From: a virus
DNA length: 39,629 nt
IMG/VR virus record: IMGVR_UViG_3300014050_000052
Location: 1-39,629 of that record
Reading direction: 5' to 3' (one strand)
The notes beneath the pieces were generated by a model. The model ran no database searches, was not told where the DNA came from, and was given only the letters and a program-made list of their open reading frames with translations. The stretch's first letter is position 1. The number at the start of each line of letters is the position of its first letter. Position numbers and translations under genes: made by a program. Below, piece by piece: positions 15,971-27,600 of this stretch.

Positions 15971-15987
15971 ACTATTACTGGCAGAAT
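15960..15987 (+). promoter_or_regulatory. Weak promoter-like sequence
   Basis: TTGATC (15960-15965), 16 bp, then CAGAAT (15982-15987). CAGAATAG here is identical to that at 7985-7992 and close to TAGAATAT at 30782-30789. The second half of the bipartite motif is absent. It would place a transcript start close to ATG 16001. Confidence 0.25.
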
Positions 15988-16000
15988 AGTGACAATACAC

Positions 16001-16411
16001 ATGACCCCGGCCAATCCTCCCTTTATACAGGAAACCATCGATTTTGTGAAAGTCATGCTTCCTCACTGCCAGGAGCCCGAGAAGTCTGTTCAGTGGCATA
16101 TGCAAAATATGGCTATTGTTCTTGATCGAGACGTAAACAAGCACAAAGCGGTGCAGGGGGTTACTTTGTTTCGCAGGGTTGATGGCCCTGAGCAGGCTCG
16201 GGATCGCTGGGCCCATAAGGCTGACGGAAAGCTTCTCTGGGTAGACTGGACGGTCAGCCTTTTGCACGGGGGTTTGGGGCGCATGATTAAACCCGTATTT
16301 GAAAACCTTGGTCGACCTACACATGTAGGTTTTTCCAGACATAAACATTTTGATCGCACGTCGATCTACCCAGCGTCGTTCTTCGACCGGCTAGCCAGGA
16401 TGGGGTTGTAA
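16001..16411 (+). CDS. Small protein of unknown function (possibly GNAT-like)
   Basis: ATG 16001 gives 136 aa; a GTG at 15989 would add four residues. No clear ribosome site. The sequence has AVQGVTLFRRVDGPEQARD, then DGKLLWVDWTVSL, GRPTHVGFSRHK and a C-terminal SIYPASFFDRLARM. The pattern (strand, DG-x-x-x-WVD strand, then R...YP-x-x-x-F-x-R-L) reminds me of small phage proteins with a remote acetyltransferase-like fold. It sits just before internal virion genes, where T7 has gp13. I cannot see an acetyl-CoA loop, so function stays open. Confidence 0.65.
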   Translation: MTPANPPFIQETIDFVKVMLPHCQEPEKSVQWHMQNMAIVLDRDVNKHKAVQGVTLFRRVDGPEQARDRWAHKADGKLLWVDWTVSLLHGGLGRMIKPVFENLGRPTHVGFSRHKHFDRTSIYPASFFDRLARMGL

Positions 16412-16412
16412 T

Positions 16413-17588
16413 ATGGGCAAGAAAAGTCCTCCTAAACCACCAGAACTTCAGGCTCCGAAGTTTTCTCAGATTGATCTGGAAAAACTTGGTCAGCTACTAA
16501 ACCTGGATCTAAACGATCTTGGCTCTTACCTCAATGCGTACCCGGACTTCATGCAACAGCAGAGCGTCCTTGGGGATCTGCAAGGTTTCTCCAATGCCGC
16601 CAATAAATCAGCGCAAGACACCCTTGAGGGAGTTGCCCCTGGGACGATGGATAATCTTAAATCCGCGGCGGATACGGTTTCAGCCCAAATGCGGGGTCAA
16701 ATTCCCCAGGACGTGGAAGATCAGTTGTTTGGCAGCGCGGCCTTCAGGGATTTCTCCTCGGGCGCCGGTTCCTCCAGCCAACGAGCAAGAAACCTTACCG
16801 CTCGCGACTTTGGCGCTACCACAATGGACATGAAGAACGCGGGGCTTCAAAACTATCAAACTCTTCTGGGTGATGCCAATGCGCTCACCCCGGTCAAGCC
16901 CACCGATCTTTTGTTCAGCCCCGCAGATGTCCTAGCCCGGCAGGACGCAAATACAGCCATCTCAAACCAAGAGGTTGCGTTTAATACGAACCTGACCAAC
17001 TACACGACCACGTACAATAACGACATCGAGAATCAACAGCGGTACTACAACACCGGAATCAAGAACGAGCAGGCCATTGCAGATACAAACACGGCGAACA
17101 CCAACGCCATGAACAAGTACAACTACGATCTGATGAAGTATCAATCTAGTGGTAGCAGTGGGCTTGGCAGTCTTATCGGTGGCGGTATCGGAGCTATTGC
17201 CGGAACTTTCCTTGCGCCTGGAATTGGTACGATGGCTGGCGCAAAGATTGGTTCTGGTTTGGGTGGTGGCGTCGAAGGCGCGGTCAGCGGTCAAGGCTTT
17301 GGCGGTTTGGCCAGCGGCTTGCTTTCTGGTGTATCCGCTTTGGGCGGTATCGGCGGTGGGGCGGCTGGGTCCTCCGGTGGGCTTGGCGGAATGGGCAATC
17401 TCTTGGGTGGCTTGGGTGGAATCTTTGGAGGGAGCAATGGGGCGAGTGGTGGTGGATCTTCGTCTTTTGGTGCGACTCCTATCCCAAAAGCAAGTGGTCT
17501 TGGCGGTGGCGGAGCCGGAAGCTTCAGCCCGTATTCGCCAGCTGCGTCTTGGTCTTCACGAAATACCGTGCCCTTGTTCGGGAGATAA
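16413..17588 (+). CDS. Internal virion-like protein with glycine-zipper region
   Basis: The 391-aa product begins with a Pro/Lys-rich N-terminus (GKKSPPKPPELQAPKF). It has a helical, Asn/Gln-rich middle (residues about 20-240, including NTNLTNYTTTYNNDIENQQR) and a Gly-rich stretch (about 248-350). Within that, SLIGGGIGAIAGTFLAPGIG and the following AGAKIGSGLGGG form a glycine-zipper of the kind that inserts into membranes. In podovirus genomes, a protein of this type lies just before the large internal virion proteins and may help form the ejection channel. That role is inferred from order and composition. No enzymatic motif was found. Confidence 0.6.
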   Translation: MGKKSPPKPPELQAPKFSQIDLEKLGQLLNLDLNDLGSYLNAYPDFMQQQSVLGDLQGFSNAANKSAQDTLEGVAPGTMDNLKSAADTVSAQMRGQIPQDVEDQLFGSAAFRDFSSGAGSSSQRARNLTARDFGATTMDMKNAGLQNYQTLLGDANALTPVKPTDLLFSPADVLARQDANTAISNQEVAFNTNLTNYTTTYNNDIENQQRYYNTGIKNEQAIADTNTANTNAMNKYNYDLMKYQSSGSSGLGSLIGGGIGAIAGTFLAPGIGTMAGAKIGSGLGGGVEGAVSGQGFGGLASGLLSGVSALGGIGGGAAGSSGGLGGMGNLLGGLGGIFGGSNGASGGGSSSFGATPIPKASGLGGGGAGSFSPYSPAASWSSRNTVPLFGR

Positions 17589-17591
17589 TTT

Positions 17592-18635
17592 ATGGCCTTA
17601 GGAGCAGCAAACAAACAGCAGATGCAACCGGCGCAGTATTTAATCCCCGTAAAAGAGGATGGCTTGCTTCGCCCGGGCAACTATAGCGCTCAAAACGTCA
17701 ACACCGGGCTTTTCCGACCTCAAGAGACCATGCCGTTGGTCCAGTCGCAAATGCAGCAGACCACGAGGGATAATGTAGCTCGTCAGGCTTTGCAGGATGC
17801 GGAACCTTGGGCTGTCTTAGAGCGGATGCAAAATGTTCTTGAGAAATCCCAACCCAACCTTGAGCGGATTAAATACAACCGATCGATGGACATGCAGTCG
17901 CTTTTGAATAACGAACTTAACACCATCAACGAGCTTTACTCCCGAGCTTACAAAGGCGACATGAATGCTCAAGAGCAGCTGACAAACTTTACATTCCGAA
18001 ACGAGATTCTGGAAGGCGCCACACCCGAGCAATTTAATCAACTTAAACAAGTTCGTGACAGGGCACAGGCTTCAGTTTTGAACAGTACGATCCTGGCTTC
18101 CTCGCAGGCCGTTAAGAAAGACTTTGCGGTGATGGTTCAAAACCTTACCGCTGAAAATAACCCGGACAGCAAGTACGTGCAGGGTATTATCAGTGCTGCC
18201 GTGGTTGCCGCAAATTCACAAAACAGGGCTTTATCTGTTCAAGAACTAGAAGCGATGAGCACGGCTATTAACGGGTATAAAGCTAAGTACCCCAATACCA
18301 AAGCCGTCGACAGCAGTATTGTTGATGGCTTTAAGAAATCTATGGCGGGCGCGGACAAGCAGATGCTTAACGAACAGCTGTACGGTGATGGGAGACTTAA
18401 TGCTATGCAGCTCGATAAGTTGCAAAGCTCCACAGCGGACATGCTAAAAGTGACTACTGACCCAGAAGTTCAAAAGCAGCTCTTGTTCCAATATGCGCAA
18501 ACTCTCCAAGCCTCAGGGAGAGATGCTTCAGGTTTATTGCGGTCAGTTATGGATATGAATAAGACCCCCGAGGAAAGAGCCGCTTCTGCTCAGGGTTCCG
18601 CGAAGTCAGAGTTATTGAACATTCTTAAGAAATAA
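17592..18635 (+). CDS. Internal virion-like helical protein
   Basis: The 347-aa product starts at ATG 17592 with GGGAG upstream, 3 bases after the preceding stop. It is almost entirely helical with many Gln/Asn/Lys residues (LERMQNVLEKSQPNLERIKY, LNNELNTINELYSRAYKGDM) and no membrane segment or catalytic motif. Between a glycine-zipper protein and the giant polyvalent protein, it may be a core or ejection-channel component like T7 gp14/gp15, but no sequence family was recognised. End of the gene carries a weak copy (5) of the intergenic motif. Confidence 0.6.
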   Translation: MALGAANKQQMQPAQYLIPVKEDGLLRPGNYSAQNVNTGLFRPQETMPLVQSQMQQTTRDNVARQALQDAEPWAVLERMQNVLEKSQPNLERIKYNRSMDMQSLLNNELNTINELYSRAYKGDMNAQEQLTNFTFRNEILEGATPEQFNQLKQVRDRAQASVLNSTILASSQAVKKDFAVMVQNLTAENNPDSKYVQGIISAAVVAANSQNRALSVQELEAMSTAINGYKAKYPNTKAVDSSIVDGFKKSMAGADKQMLNEQLYGDGRLNAMQLDKLQSSTADMLKVTTDPEVQKQLLFQYAQTLQASGRDASGLLRSVMDMNKTPEERAASAQGSAKSELLNILKK

Positions 18636-18637
18636 TA
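18612..18637 (+). promoter_or_regulatory. Possible bipartite motif copy 5 (weak)
   Basis: TTATTGAA, 10 bases, AAATAATA: 7 of 8 and 6 of 8 matches to the two halves of the motif at 2419 and 30757. It overlaps the end of the preceding gene and ends 10 bases before the start of the giant gene, which has no ribosome site. Confidence 0.25.
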
Positions 18638-18646
18638 TCTTAGACA

Positions 18647-21600
18647 ATGCAACTTCAAGAAATCCTACAGAACGATAAGTTCAAGGGAATGGGCCCTGAC
18701 GAGCAGGAGCAGGTTCTCAATCTTTACGAGCAGTCCGTACAAGATGAGGCTTTTGCCCCAGGGCAGCTCGACATGTCTAGGTATGTGCAAGCTCAAGAAG
18801 AAGTGCGAGCGGCCAAGGCAGCATTGAGTCTCCAGCCCGATCCAAGGTCTACCTTCCAAAGAATGAAGGACGAATTCGTGAACGGCATGGCCTCCTCAAT
18901 GCAGGCGGCTAAAGCTCTTCGCGCGGTCAACGGTCTTGATACTCCCGAAGAAGCTGCCGCCGAGCTTGCTCAACAAGATAGAGAGCTTCAAGCCCAACCA
19001 AAAGCTCGTTCGATGCTTAAGTATCAAAAAGCCGGAGGTAGTGGTTGGGTTGCGCCGATTCTTAATATTTTTACCAACCCAGAAGCTGCGGCTCTTATTG
19101 CGGCTCAAGGTTTAGGTTCAAGCGTACCAGGCATGGCCCTGGGTGCTGCGGGTAGCATTGGCGCTAGAGCTGCGGGTGGAGGAAAAGAGGCCGTCCTGCT
19201 CTCTACTATGGCAGGTGTTGGTGCTGGATCAGCCTTCGTTGAGGGTGGATCAAAGATCTTGGAAGACCTGCGTGAGCAAGTCGGGGATCTTCAGAACACC
19301 GAAGCTGTAGCTGCTGTTCTTCGCGACCCAGCAAAAGTTCAAGAGCTGAAGAATCGGGCGCTTGCTCGAGGAGTTACAGTCGGGGCATTTGATGCGGCTT
19401 CTGTGGCACTTCCTTCGGAAATGCTTTTCAAGACCGCTAAGGGGTTAAAGGGGTTGGCTGCTCGAGGTATTGGAGATGCGGCTCTACAAGGTATGTTGGG
19501 TGCGGCCGGCGAGGTTGCGGGAAGTGCGGCAATCGGAGAAAAGTCCGATCCCGCCGACGCCTGGGCTGAGTTTATCGGTGAAATGGTTCCTGGTATGGTT
19601 GAGCTTGGGCTTGGCGGAGCCCGCACTCTTATCCCTCAGACCGAGCAGGCAGTTGAAGAGAAGACTAAGACCAACACTTTATTCCCCAGTCAGACCAGCG
19701 CACCTACAATCCAAGCCGCAAAACAAAAAGCCCAGTTTGAGCCCCCAAGGGAGGCGTCTAGCGCATTGACTAAAGAAGCTAAAAAAGTTGCTAATAACCA
19801 AACTCCTGAGCTTCGACCGACTAATTCCACTGAGGTAAATGATCTTTTAGACGGACGAGATATAGTTACGGATGCTGCCCCGGAAGAGGTCGACGGATCT
19901 CAAAACCCTCTCCCTGTAGGACAAGACACAGAAAAACCCAAGAAAAAGAGCGCCTTTACCTACCTCGGTAGCGGTTTTGGACCTTTTGCTGGTGTAGCTG
20001 AAAGCCTGGCAGATCAACACGGGGTAAATCGCGGTGGTTTGAAAGTTCGTTCTAAGAACCCTTCGCTTGCGGAGTCGGAATCAGATCTGCTCTCAAGCTT
20101 CGACACGACAGAAGATCCAGACGAGGCGGACTCACATAACATTAACAATTCAGATTTCGTAGTGGTTATCGGGAACCCGGATACTTACAAAAACGATATT
20201 GGGCAGTCTAGGAAAAGAAACATCGCCACCGACGCAAGACAAACCTTTATAGCCGGTAGGAGCGCGAATGTTCTTATCCCAAGGGTTGCTCGGTTCCTCA
20301 AGGACAACCCAAACGCTTCAAAGTTTACTATCATCGAACCTCAGAACACGGCAAGGTTTACTAGGGGTACCGATAAAGAAGCTCTAATTAAGGATTCGCA
20401 GAATATAGCCAGAGAGTTATTTCAAGAGCTTGGTTCTGTGCCTAATGATCCAGAAGCAAGAGCTGAGTACCTGGACTACATTATCGAGGGTAGGTCAAAG
20501 GCTTCAGGCACAGACTTTGCTGTGTCAGCTTCTCCAGAAAAAATAATTGAGAACTCAATTAACCCTTTGAGGTATACAACTCGTGCGGCGAGCGTGGAGG
20601 CCCTTAAGAGTCAGTTTGACCCGACCGTCGATATTCGAGCCAATGACCGTGTTCTGGTTTTTGGAACAGACGTTAACGGGAACCACAACGGTGTTTATGG
20701 TAAAATTGCAAAGGAGCTTGGTGCTGAAGTAGGCAAGACGGGACCTAATGGGCGAACGTATGGATTGCCGGTATACGAAAAAGGATTTAAAGGGCCCTCG
20801 GCCGAAAACAATCGCCAAGGTGCAAACGAGTCGTTTAACCCAAGAGAAGCTCGAGTTCAGCTTGAAAGATTCTTACAGTACGCAAAGGCAAACCCCGGAA
20901 AAGAATACTGGCTTATGTTTGGTGCTCATCAAGGGGCGGGGCGGGTAAGTACTTTTTCGGAAACAAGAGAAAGAGAAATATTCGCGGGTCAAAAGATTCC
21001 GGCAAACGTAAAACTACTAAGTAGCACAGCAGCAAATATTTTCCCCTTTGCCACAGCGCCTAAGAAAAGACGCGGTACAACGTCCAGAGGAACAGCAGCT
21101 CAACTTGAGGAAGTGCGAGCCCGGGCCGAAAAGACAGGTCAGCAAAATGGTTTGGAGGGAACGGACCTGCAAGCTTTCGTGCAAAAAGAAATGCAAAAGA
21201 TACCTTCAGGGGGCAAAAGGTCTACAAGAAGCGCGTCTATTCCAAATATGGATCGTGTGCTGGGTGAAGCTCAAGCGCTAGACCCGAACGATCCAGATAA
21301 GAACCTGAGCTTAAGTGCGCGTATACGCAACCAAGGGGAGAATATCCTTGAGGGGATTATTCTAAGCAGGCGGCAAGCTCGCGAACTGCTTTCCGCTAAA
21401 AGGTCTGAAGAAATCGAAAGACGCAGAAAAATCGTGGGGACTCAAAAAGATGTTGAAGGTCGCAAAATATATAACCCCAAAGATGCTCCCGGGGGCATTA
21501 CAAAGCTAACCCCATTTCCATTTACGGCTTTTGCTTATTCCAAAAAAGACAACACCTATACTGTAAAGGTTAAGAACATCCGAGTGATTGGTGACGAAGT

Positions 21601-24600
21601 CGATGGAGTTGAATCAGTGGGCGTGGATGAAGCTTCACAAATTGCTCAAACCAACCCCCAGGTAATCGAACTTAACCGGTCCAAAGGAGAACAGTATCTT
21701 GTCGAACTTGAGCCATTTTATCAACCCGATGCGGCTTACAGAAAATCTTTCTGGGGTACGTACGAACGTGAAACAGAGGTGGTCGCTGAAGCCAAGCAAA
21801 ACGGAAATATAGGAACCGTTGATCCTGACGACTTGTTTACCAGATCCGATGTGGCGAAACCCATCGGTGCCCAGGGTGAGACCTGGTGGGAGCAACCGAT
21901 CCTGCCTATGCCTTCGACGGCAACTACGCCTGCGACCAAAAAAGAACGTGGTGCTAAAAAAGCGGTTGAAGCCAAACCGGTGCGTGGCTTTGTTGATCTT
22001 CAAGTCCCGCCCGAGCCATCCGTTACCGATCTCGATAACAAATTAACTGCGCTGTTTAGCGAGTTGGAACAACTTCAGGCTAAGGAAGCACAGGAGTTTG
22101 GCGACCTCTCTAAAGACGGTGGGCGGAATGCTCCGAAAAAGAAAGGCGCTATAAACACAGCTGAGCGAAAGAAGCTCTCGGATCGCATACGCGAGGTCAC
22201 CCTTCAGTACGGCGAAATGCAAAACAAGATAAGGGCTCAACGTATTGCTTGGCTTGAGTCTGGGGTATCTAGAATTTCGGAAGCGATATCGAAGAACCCC
22301 GACATGGGTATTGTTATTAAGAACTCCCCAGAATGGGTTAAGGCTTCTGTGCAGGAGCTAAACGCGGTTCTTAACTCCCTGGTTAATCCTCTTGATGGTT
22401 CGCTACGAGTATACGGCGTACGCACGGATTACATGAATGAGATGAACGGGTTGGGTCGGCAGGATTCAGACTGGGTCGGGATGGCTCCTACCGAGGAGAT
22501 GACTGAAGCCAAGAAGAGTCAAGCTCGGTCCAGCTACATGAACCAAATCTATTTAGTTGATCCAAGAGCGATCAACGACCCGAAAAAGAGATTTGTTCCA
22601 CCGCCTCCTCTCGACATAGCCAAGTACGCACAAGAAGTAATTCTGGATAACGAGGAGCGCAGGATGGGTAGAAGCGCTACTCCAGCACTTCGACCTCTGA
22701 CTCCTGAGCAGATTACGACCCTGCAGGAAGCCATCTATGCGGTGAACTCCGTAAAGCCGGGGGCTAAGATAACCCGGGATGCTCAATACCTTGTAAAGTC
22801 AGCGCTTGAAATTGTTAAGGGCTACGCAGAAGACCAGAATATTCTAGCAAAGATGTATCTGGCTGTGCGGGAGCAAAACCCATGGTCCTTGAACTTCCCT
22901 GGCACGTACATGCAGATGCTGGCCAAGGCTATTGCAAGAGACCCACGAGCCGGAAATCTTGCGAACCTAGACATTTTCCTCCCCGGGGTTGGTTCGCTTT
23001 CCGTAGCTCCGGATAATGTTCAGTTGTTTAAGGATGGAGAGGTAGTTGGGGAAGAAGCTCCTGCCGCAGCTATCTTTACACCAGCAAACGCAATTGAGAT
23101 CCAAGAGTTCCCAGGCGTTTTGTTCAAAGAGAACATGCTCTATCTGATGGACAAAGCCAGGAACGTCATGCGGGCGCTTCCATTTTCATTTAGGAACAAA
23201 TTCATTGCGAACGCCAAGGGCACGAACGTTGTTACCGATACAGACGTCATGCTACCGGCAACTTCGATCAACGTTTACGAGGGCCCCGAGATGGAGGCAC
23301 AGAGAAAGCTGACCCCTGAGGATCTAAATGATTTGAGCTGGGCGGAGGCAAGCAATCTGCTTGGCAAATTCCCTGGCAAAGACTGGCGTAGTAAGTTTGC
23401 GTTTGATGTAGCGCAAAAGCTTGGGGCCAGCATGCCGAGGCGGAAGGAAAAGCCCGAATTAAACAAACCTTCGCACGGCAGTCCGGTTGTAATTACAGAT
23501 CCGGAAACCGTCAAATTTGTCAGAGCTTACCCTGGGTTCTTTACCGGCGTGGAGACCAGCGGTAGCGCCTTAATTATTACGGAAATAACCACAAAGTTTG
23601 GCATATTTACATCTGAGCCCCATGGCGTGGCGGGTTTGCCTAGGGACTTCACAACTCTTTTCTACAGACTTCTTCATCCTTTCTTCCAAACACAAGAAAA
23701 CGAATTTAACAGCGATGTTGAGTTCGGAGCTAAGGAAGAAACCAATTTTGCGCAGAAGGCTTTTTACACCCAGAAGTCGGATGACATGGGTTCAGCCGCC
23801 AATATAGCCGGTGGCAATGTATCAACAGTCGGGGACACCGTACCTTCCTATACCGATAAACCTTCCGCCAATAAGCAATTGGCTATGGGTGAGAAGTCTT
23901 ACGGGCAGGGCCTTGAGGATGAGCAAATACCGGAACTTGAAAGCCAAAAGGGAGCGGGTGAGGTCAGTCGTGGGATGGGCGGCTATGAATACAGCCAGAC
24001 CCTGGAACAAGCTGAAGGTGCAAATGCCGTTAAGTCAGCTAGGTTGCACATGTTAATTTCTCCAGAGAAGACGGCTATCATCAGGGCGGCTGATCCGGAA
24101 GGAAAGTACGTTCGAATGCTGGTACTTCCTAAGATCTCCTACATTTCACGATACGGTAACCCTTCGGATATCACCTCAAGGGACGGTTTCGCCATTGTCA
24201 CAGGCATTACAGATCCGATGACAAATGAGTATCTAGGAGACAAAGCTCCGCTCCGAGGGCGCGAAGAATCTAAAATCATAGCTCAAGACAGGCGACTGGA
24301 ATCCGCGGCGGTTGTGGCACGGGATATGGATAAGCTCGGTCAGTACATTTACCTACCCGAAAACGTAACCATACAAGATATGGTTCTCGCCCATCAGAAC
24401 CTTCTCAATCAGTTCGTAGGAGCCAAAGAAGGCTTTGTGGTGGACTTCACAAAAGAGACGCAGGAATCGGACAGTGTTATCAGGGTTCTTCGTAATGTCG
24501 TAAGTTTTGATAAGACCGCGGACGGCGTTTTTGTTTCAGGCGTATACAACCACAGGACAAACGAATGGCTTGGTCAGTTGCCCTATGGGGCAAAAAGGAT

Positions 24601-27600
24601 GACCGTTGAAGAGATTTCCGCTCTTACTAGGGAGCAAGCGGCCGTCCTTGGTAACAAAATCAATACCTGGCTGAAAGAAGATCGTGGCGCAGATGTCGAC
24701 ACGCTTTCACTTGATGATGTTTCTTTTTCGGATGACGATATCAAGAACCGCACGCTACTGCTTCAGACGATAGCCCAATCGTACCTGGATGGTTTCGGCA
24801 AGACTCGCGAAAGTATTGAAAAAAGTCTGGTGGAAGCGATGGCTGCAAACACCCGGAGGGACATGAACTCTCTGTTCCTCGAGGATGTCGATGCGCGTCT
24901 GCAGAGGGCCATTGATGAAGGAGCTTTTGACCCAGAAGAACTGGCCCTGCTCCCACGTATCATTCAGGATGCAGTAAACGTCTTTAAGAGCGGAATGGTG
25001 TATACGCCGATTGACGAGCAGGATCTTTCAAAGGGGTGGTCTTACGAAGTAGGGGTCAACCGCAACGCAGCAGGTCGCTCCGGCCGTCCCTTGGAGCATT
25101 TGCTAACCCGAGCCAAGCAAAGTGGCTTGTCTGAAACCGAGGTTAGAAGCCTTGTGGATAACCTCAGCGTCACTACTCCTGAGAATTCGAAGGATAGCGA
25201 GATGTTGCGGAGAGTGTTTATCGACGCACTTATACGCAGTAAGAGAACCCCAGAAGTAATCGAGACAAACAATGAGGAGTTGAAGGCCGAGGAAGTAAGA
25301 TCGAAAAGAGACGCCGAGTATAACAGAAGGCGACTAAGCGCATTGTTTGGGAAGATTTTCAAGCAGTACGATAGCATGACTCAAGAGCCTTTTGGCGGTA
25401 CCTACCTCGACGAAAGCCGTCCAACCAATACTTTATACGGGTTTGTTTCGTCCTTATCGGTTGAGGGCTATGCCGGAGTTCTTGGTTTAGCAAGGCGGGT
25501 TAGCCTAATCGCCGATTTGATGAAGTTGAGAGAGAAGTCTTTTGTTTCACTTGAAGGCAGAACAGAAGAAGTAAAAGAGGGAAGACCGGTTGAGGATATT
25601 TTTGAAGCCAGTCTCACGCCAGAAGATATGGGTAGTGATTACGACGCACAGATTGGCCTCGATAACGAAGGTTATTTTACGGAGCTAGACAAATATGAAA
25701 CACTACCAACCAAAAACAAACGCAGGACAAAGTTCGAAGCATTCATCAATAAGATGGCCGCGTACCGCAACACCCTGCCTTTCATCCCCAGAGCTGTTCA
25801 TGACATCATTATGCGTGAAGGCTTTGGATTCACTTCGGGATACCGTCCTTCCATGTACAACGGCAAGAGCAACGCCCAACTGGATATTCTGTTTCCCACC
25901 ATCAAAAGCAAGAGCGGGTCGCAAGTCGGGGATAAAGGAAAGGGCAAAGGCTTTCTCAGTGGCGCGTTGCTTAACAAAGTATTCGGGTCACTACCTGGCA
26001 TTCCGTCCTCTTTCATTCAAGAGCCTGTTCTTCGTCAAATCGCGCAAGACAGGTACGAGGGCATTCTCAAGGAACTTGAGCGTAATAATATGCAGGAGTT
26101 CTCGGATGCTCAGAAAGTTAAGGATGTCCTTGAATTGTACGATCAAGAGGCTCAAGCAGAGCTCGATAAGGACAGCGAGATCCGGGCTGCGGTTAAAGCC
26201 GCGGGGGCTGATATTCCGAAAGGCACTGATCCTAGAAAAGAGCTGAATAGAATTGTAGCGGACGTAGTACGTAAAGGTTCGCTCTCAAAAGCTATGTTGG
26301 CGATTCTTGAAAACAGTCCTCTTGAGTCGTTGAACGACGCTGCGATGCGGATTACGAATCTTCTCCATAGAATTTACAGGCTGAATAACGTAACCCGTGA
26401 GCAGATGATCGAGCAACTGCTGGACCCAGTTGGTAAATTCGACCGTACACTGGCCCCGGAAGAACTTATCAGCCCAGAAAACGATAGGACTCGGGTCAAG
26501 GATCTCCTGTTTAACGTTCTCCTGCCCGCCTTTGAAAGTCGTGCTCCGTTTAACTCGGCCGCTGCGCTCAGTGAGATGCGCAAGATCAACGATCCTTACA
26601 TCAAGCAAGCGGACCGCTCCCGGATGAAGAAGGTCCAGGCCGATGTGGCCGGAGCGGCTAAGTATGCTACCGAGTCAGGCTTTGCTGACGCCGGGGTTAG
26701 CTTTGATTCAAACCTTCTTAACCTCGAGGACCCCAGACAAGAGAAGGCGATGGAATACCTTCGCTTTATTGCACGTCGCAGAGGTCTAAAGAACGTCAAC
26801 TTCCAGGCGAACACCACGGAGAATTACCCTGTGTTCACGGTTCGCGGTTCCGAGAACGCAAATGATCCAGTGAACTCGACCATCTTTGTTAACCCAGAAC
26901 TTCTGGCGGATAAACTTTTCCAGCAGAAAGATATTAAATTCTTGGACGGCGACGCAAGAAACACATACAACGACCTTACCGCGGCTTTGATGGACCAACT
27001 TATTACCCACGAGGTGGCTCATCTTTCTTACTTTGAACAACTCCGAAAAGAATACCGGGCTCGCTTCCCCAACGGGGGAGTATCTTGGGTGTCTTATTAC
27101 AACACCAGGGTTCGCGAGGCAGCGGACTTCCTTCGCTCAGAAGACAACGGGCTCATGGTCAAGTTGCCCGGCAAGAAAGCGGTTTCAGTTGAACAAGCGC
27201 TTGGTGAACTTTATCCCGAAACCAAGGAAAGCGATGAAGTGCTGGTTGCAGAGTTCTTCCGAGTTCTTCTTGAGCTTGATAAGAGTCAGGGTGCCAAGGT
27301 GTTTACCGAGAGTCTTGAGCTTGCCCGGAGTCTTCAAGTTCAAGATCGTGTATCTAACCTAATCCAGGGACAGTCCAGGCAGCAGGTAAGAAACCTCGAC
27401 ACCTTTGCCAGGGCGCGACGCAGGTCGTTCCTTGGGTGGTTGCGTACGGTTCTTGATTCTATATTTAATCTTTTCAGCACTCTTAAGAACTCTTCCGACC
27501 CAAGGGCGAGGAGTCTTTACGAAACCTATTACAAGATCAACACGGTATACGATCGGTTTTACTCCGATTACGTAGCGCCCCCGTCGTATAACTTGCCAAG

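Noticed and set aside
15691-16056. Open frames on the minus strand opposite the Pro/Glu repeat (Gly/Ser-rich).
   Set aside because: Antisense shadow of the 24-bp repeat; no ribosome site and would oppose the operon.
17291-17680. Pro-rich minus-strand open frame opposite the glycine-rich protein.
   Set aside because: Mirror image of Gly codons in the sense gene; the composition is an artefact.
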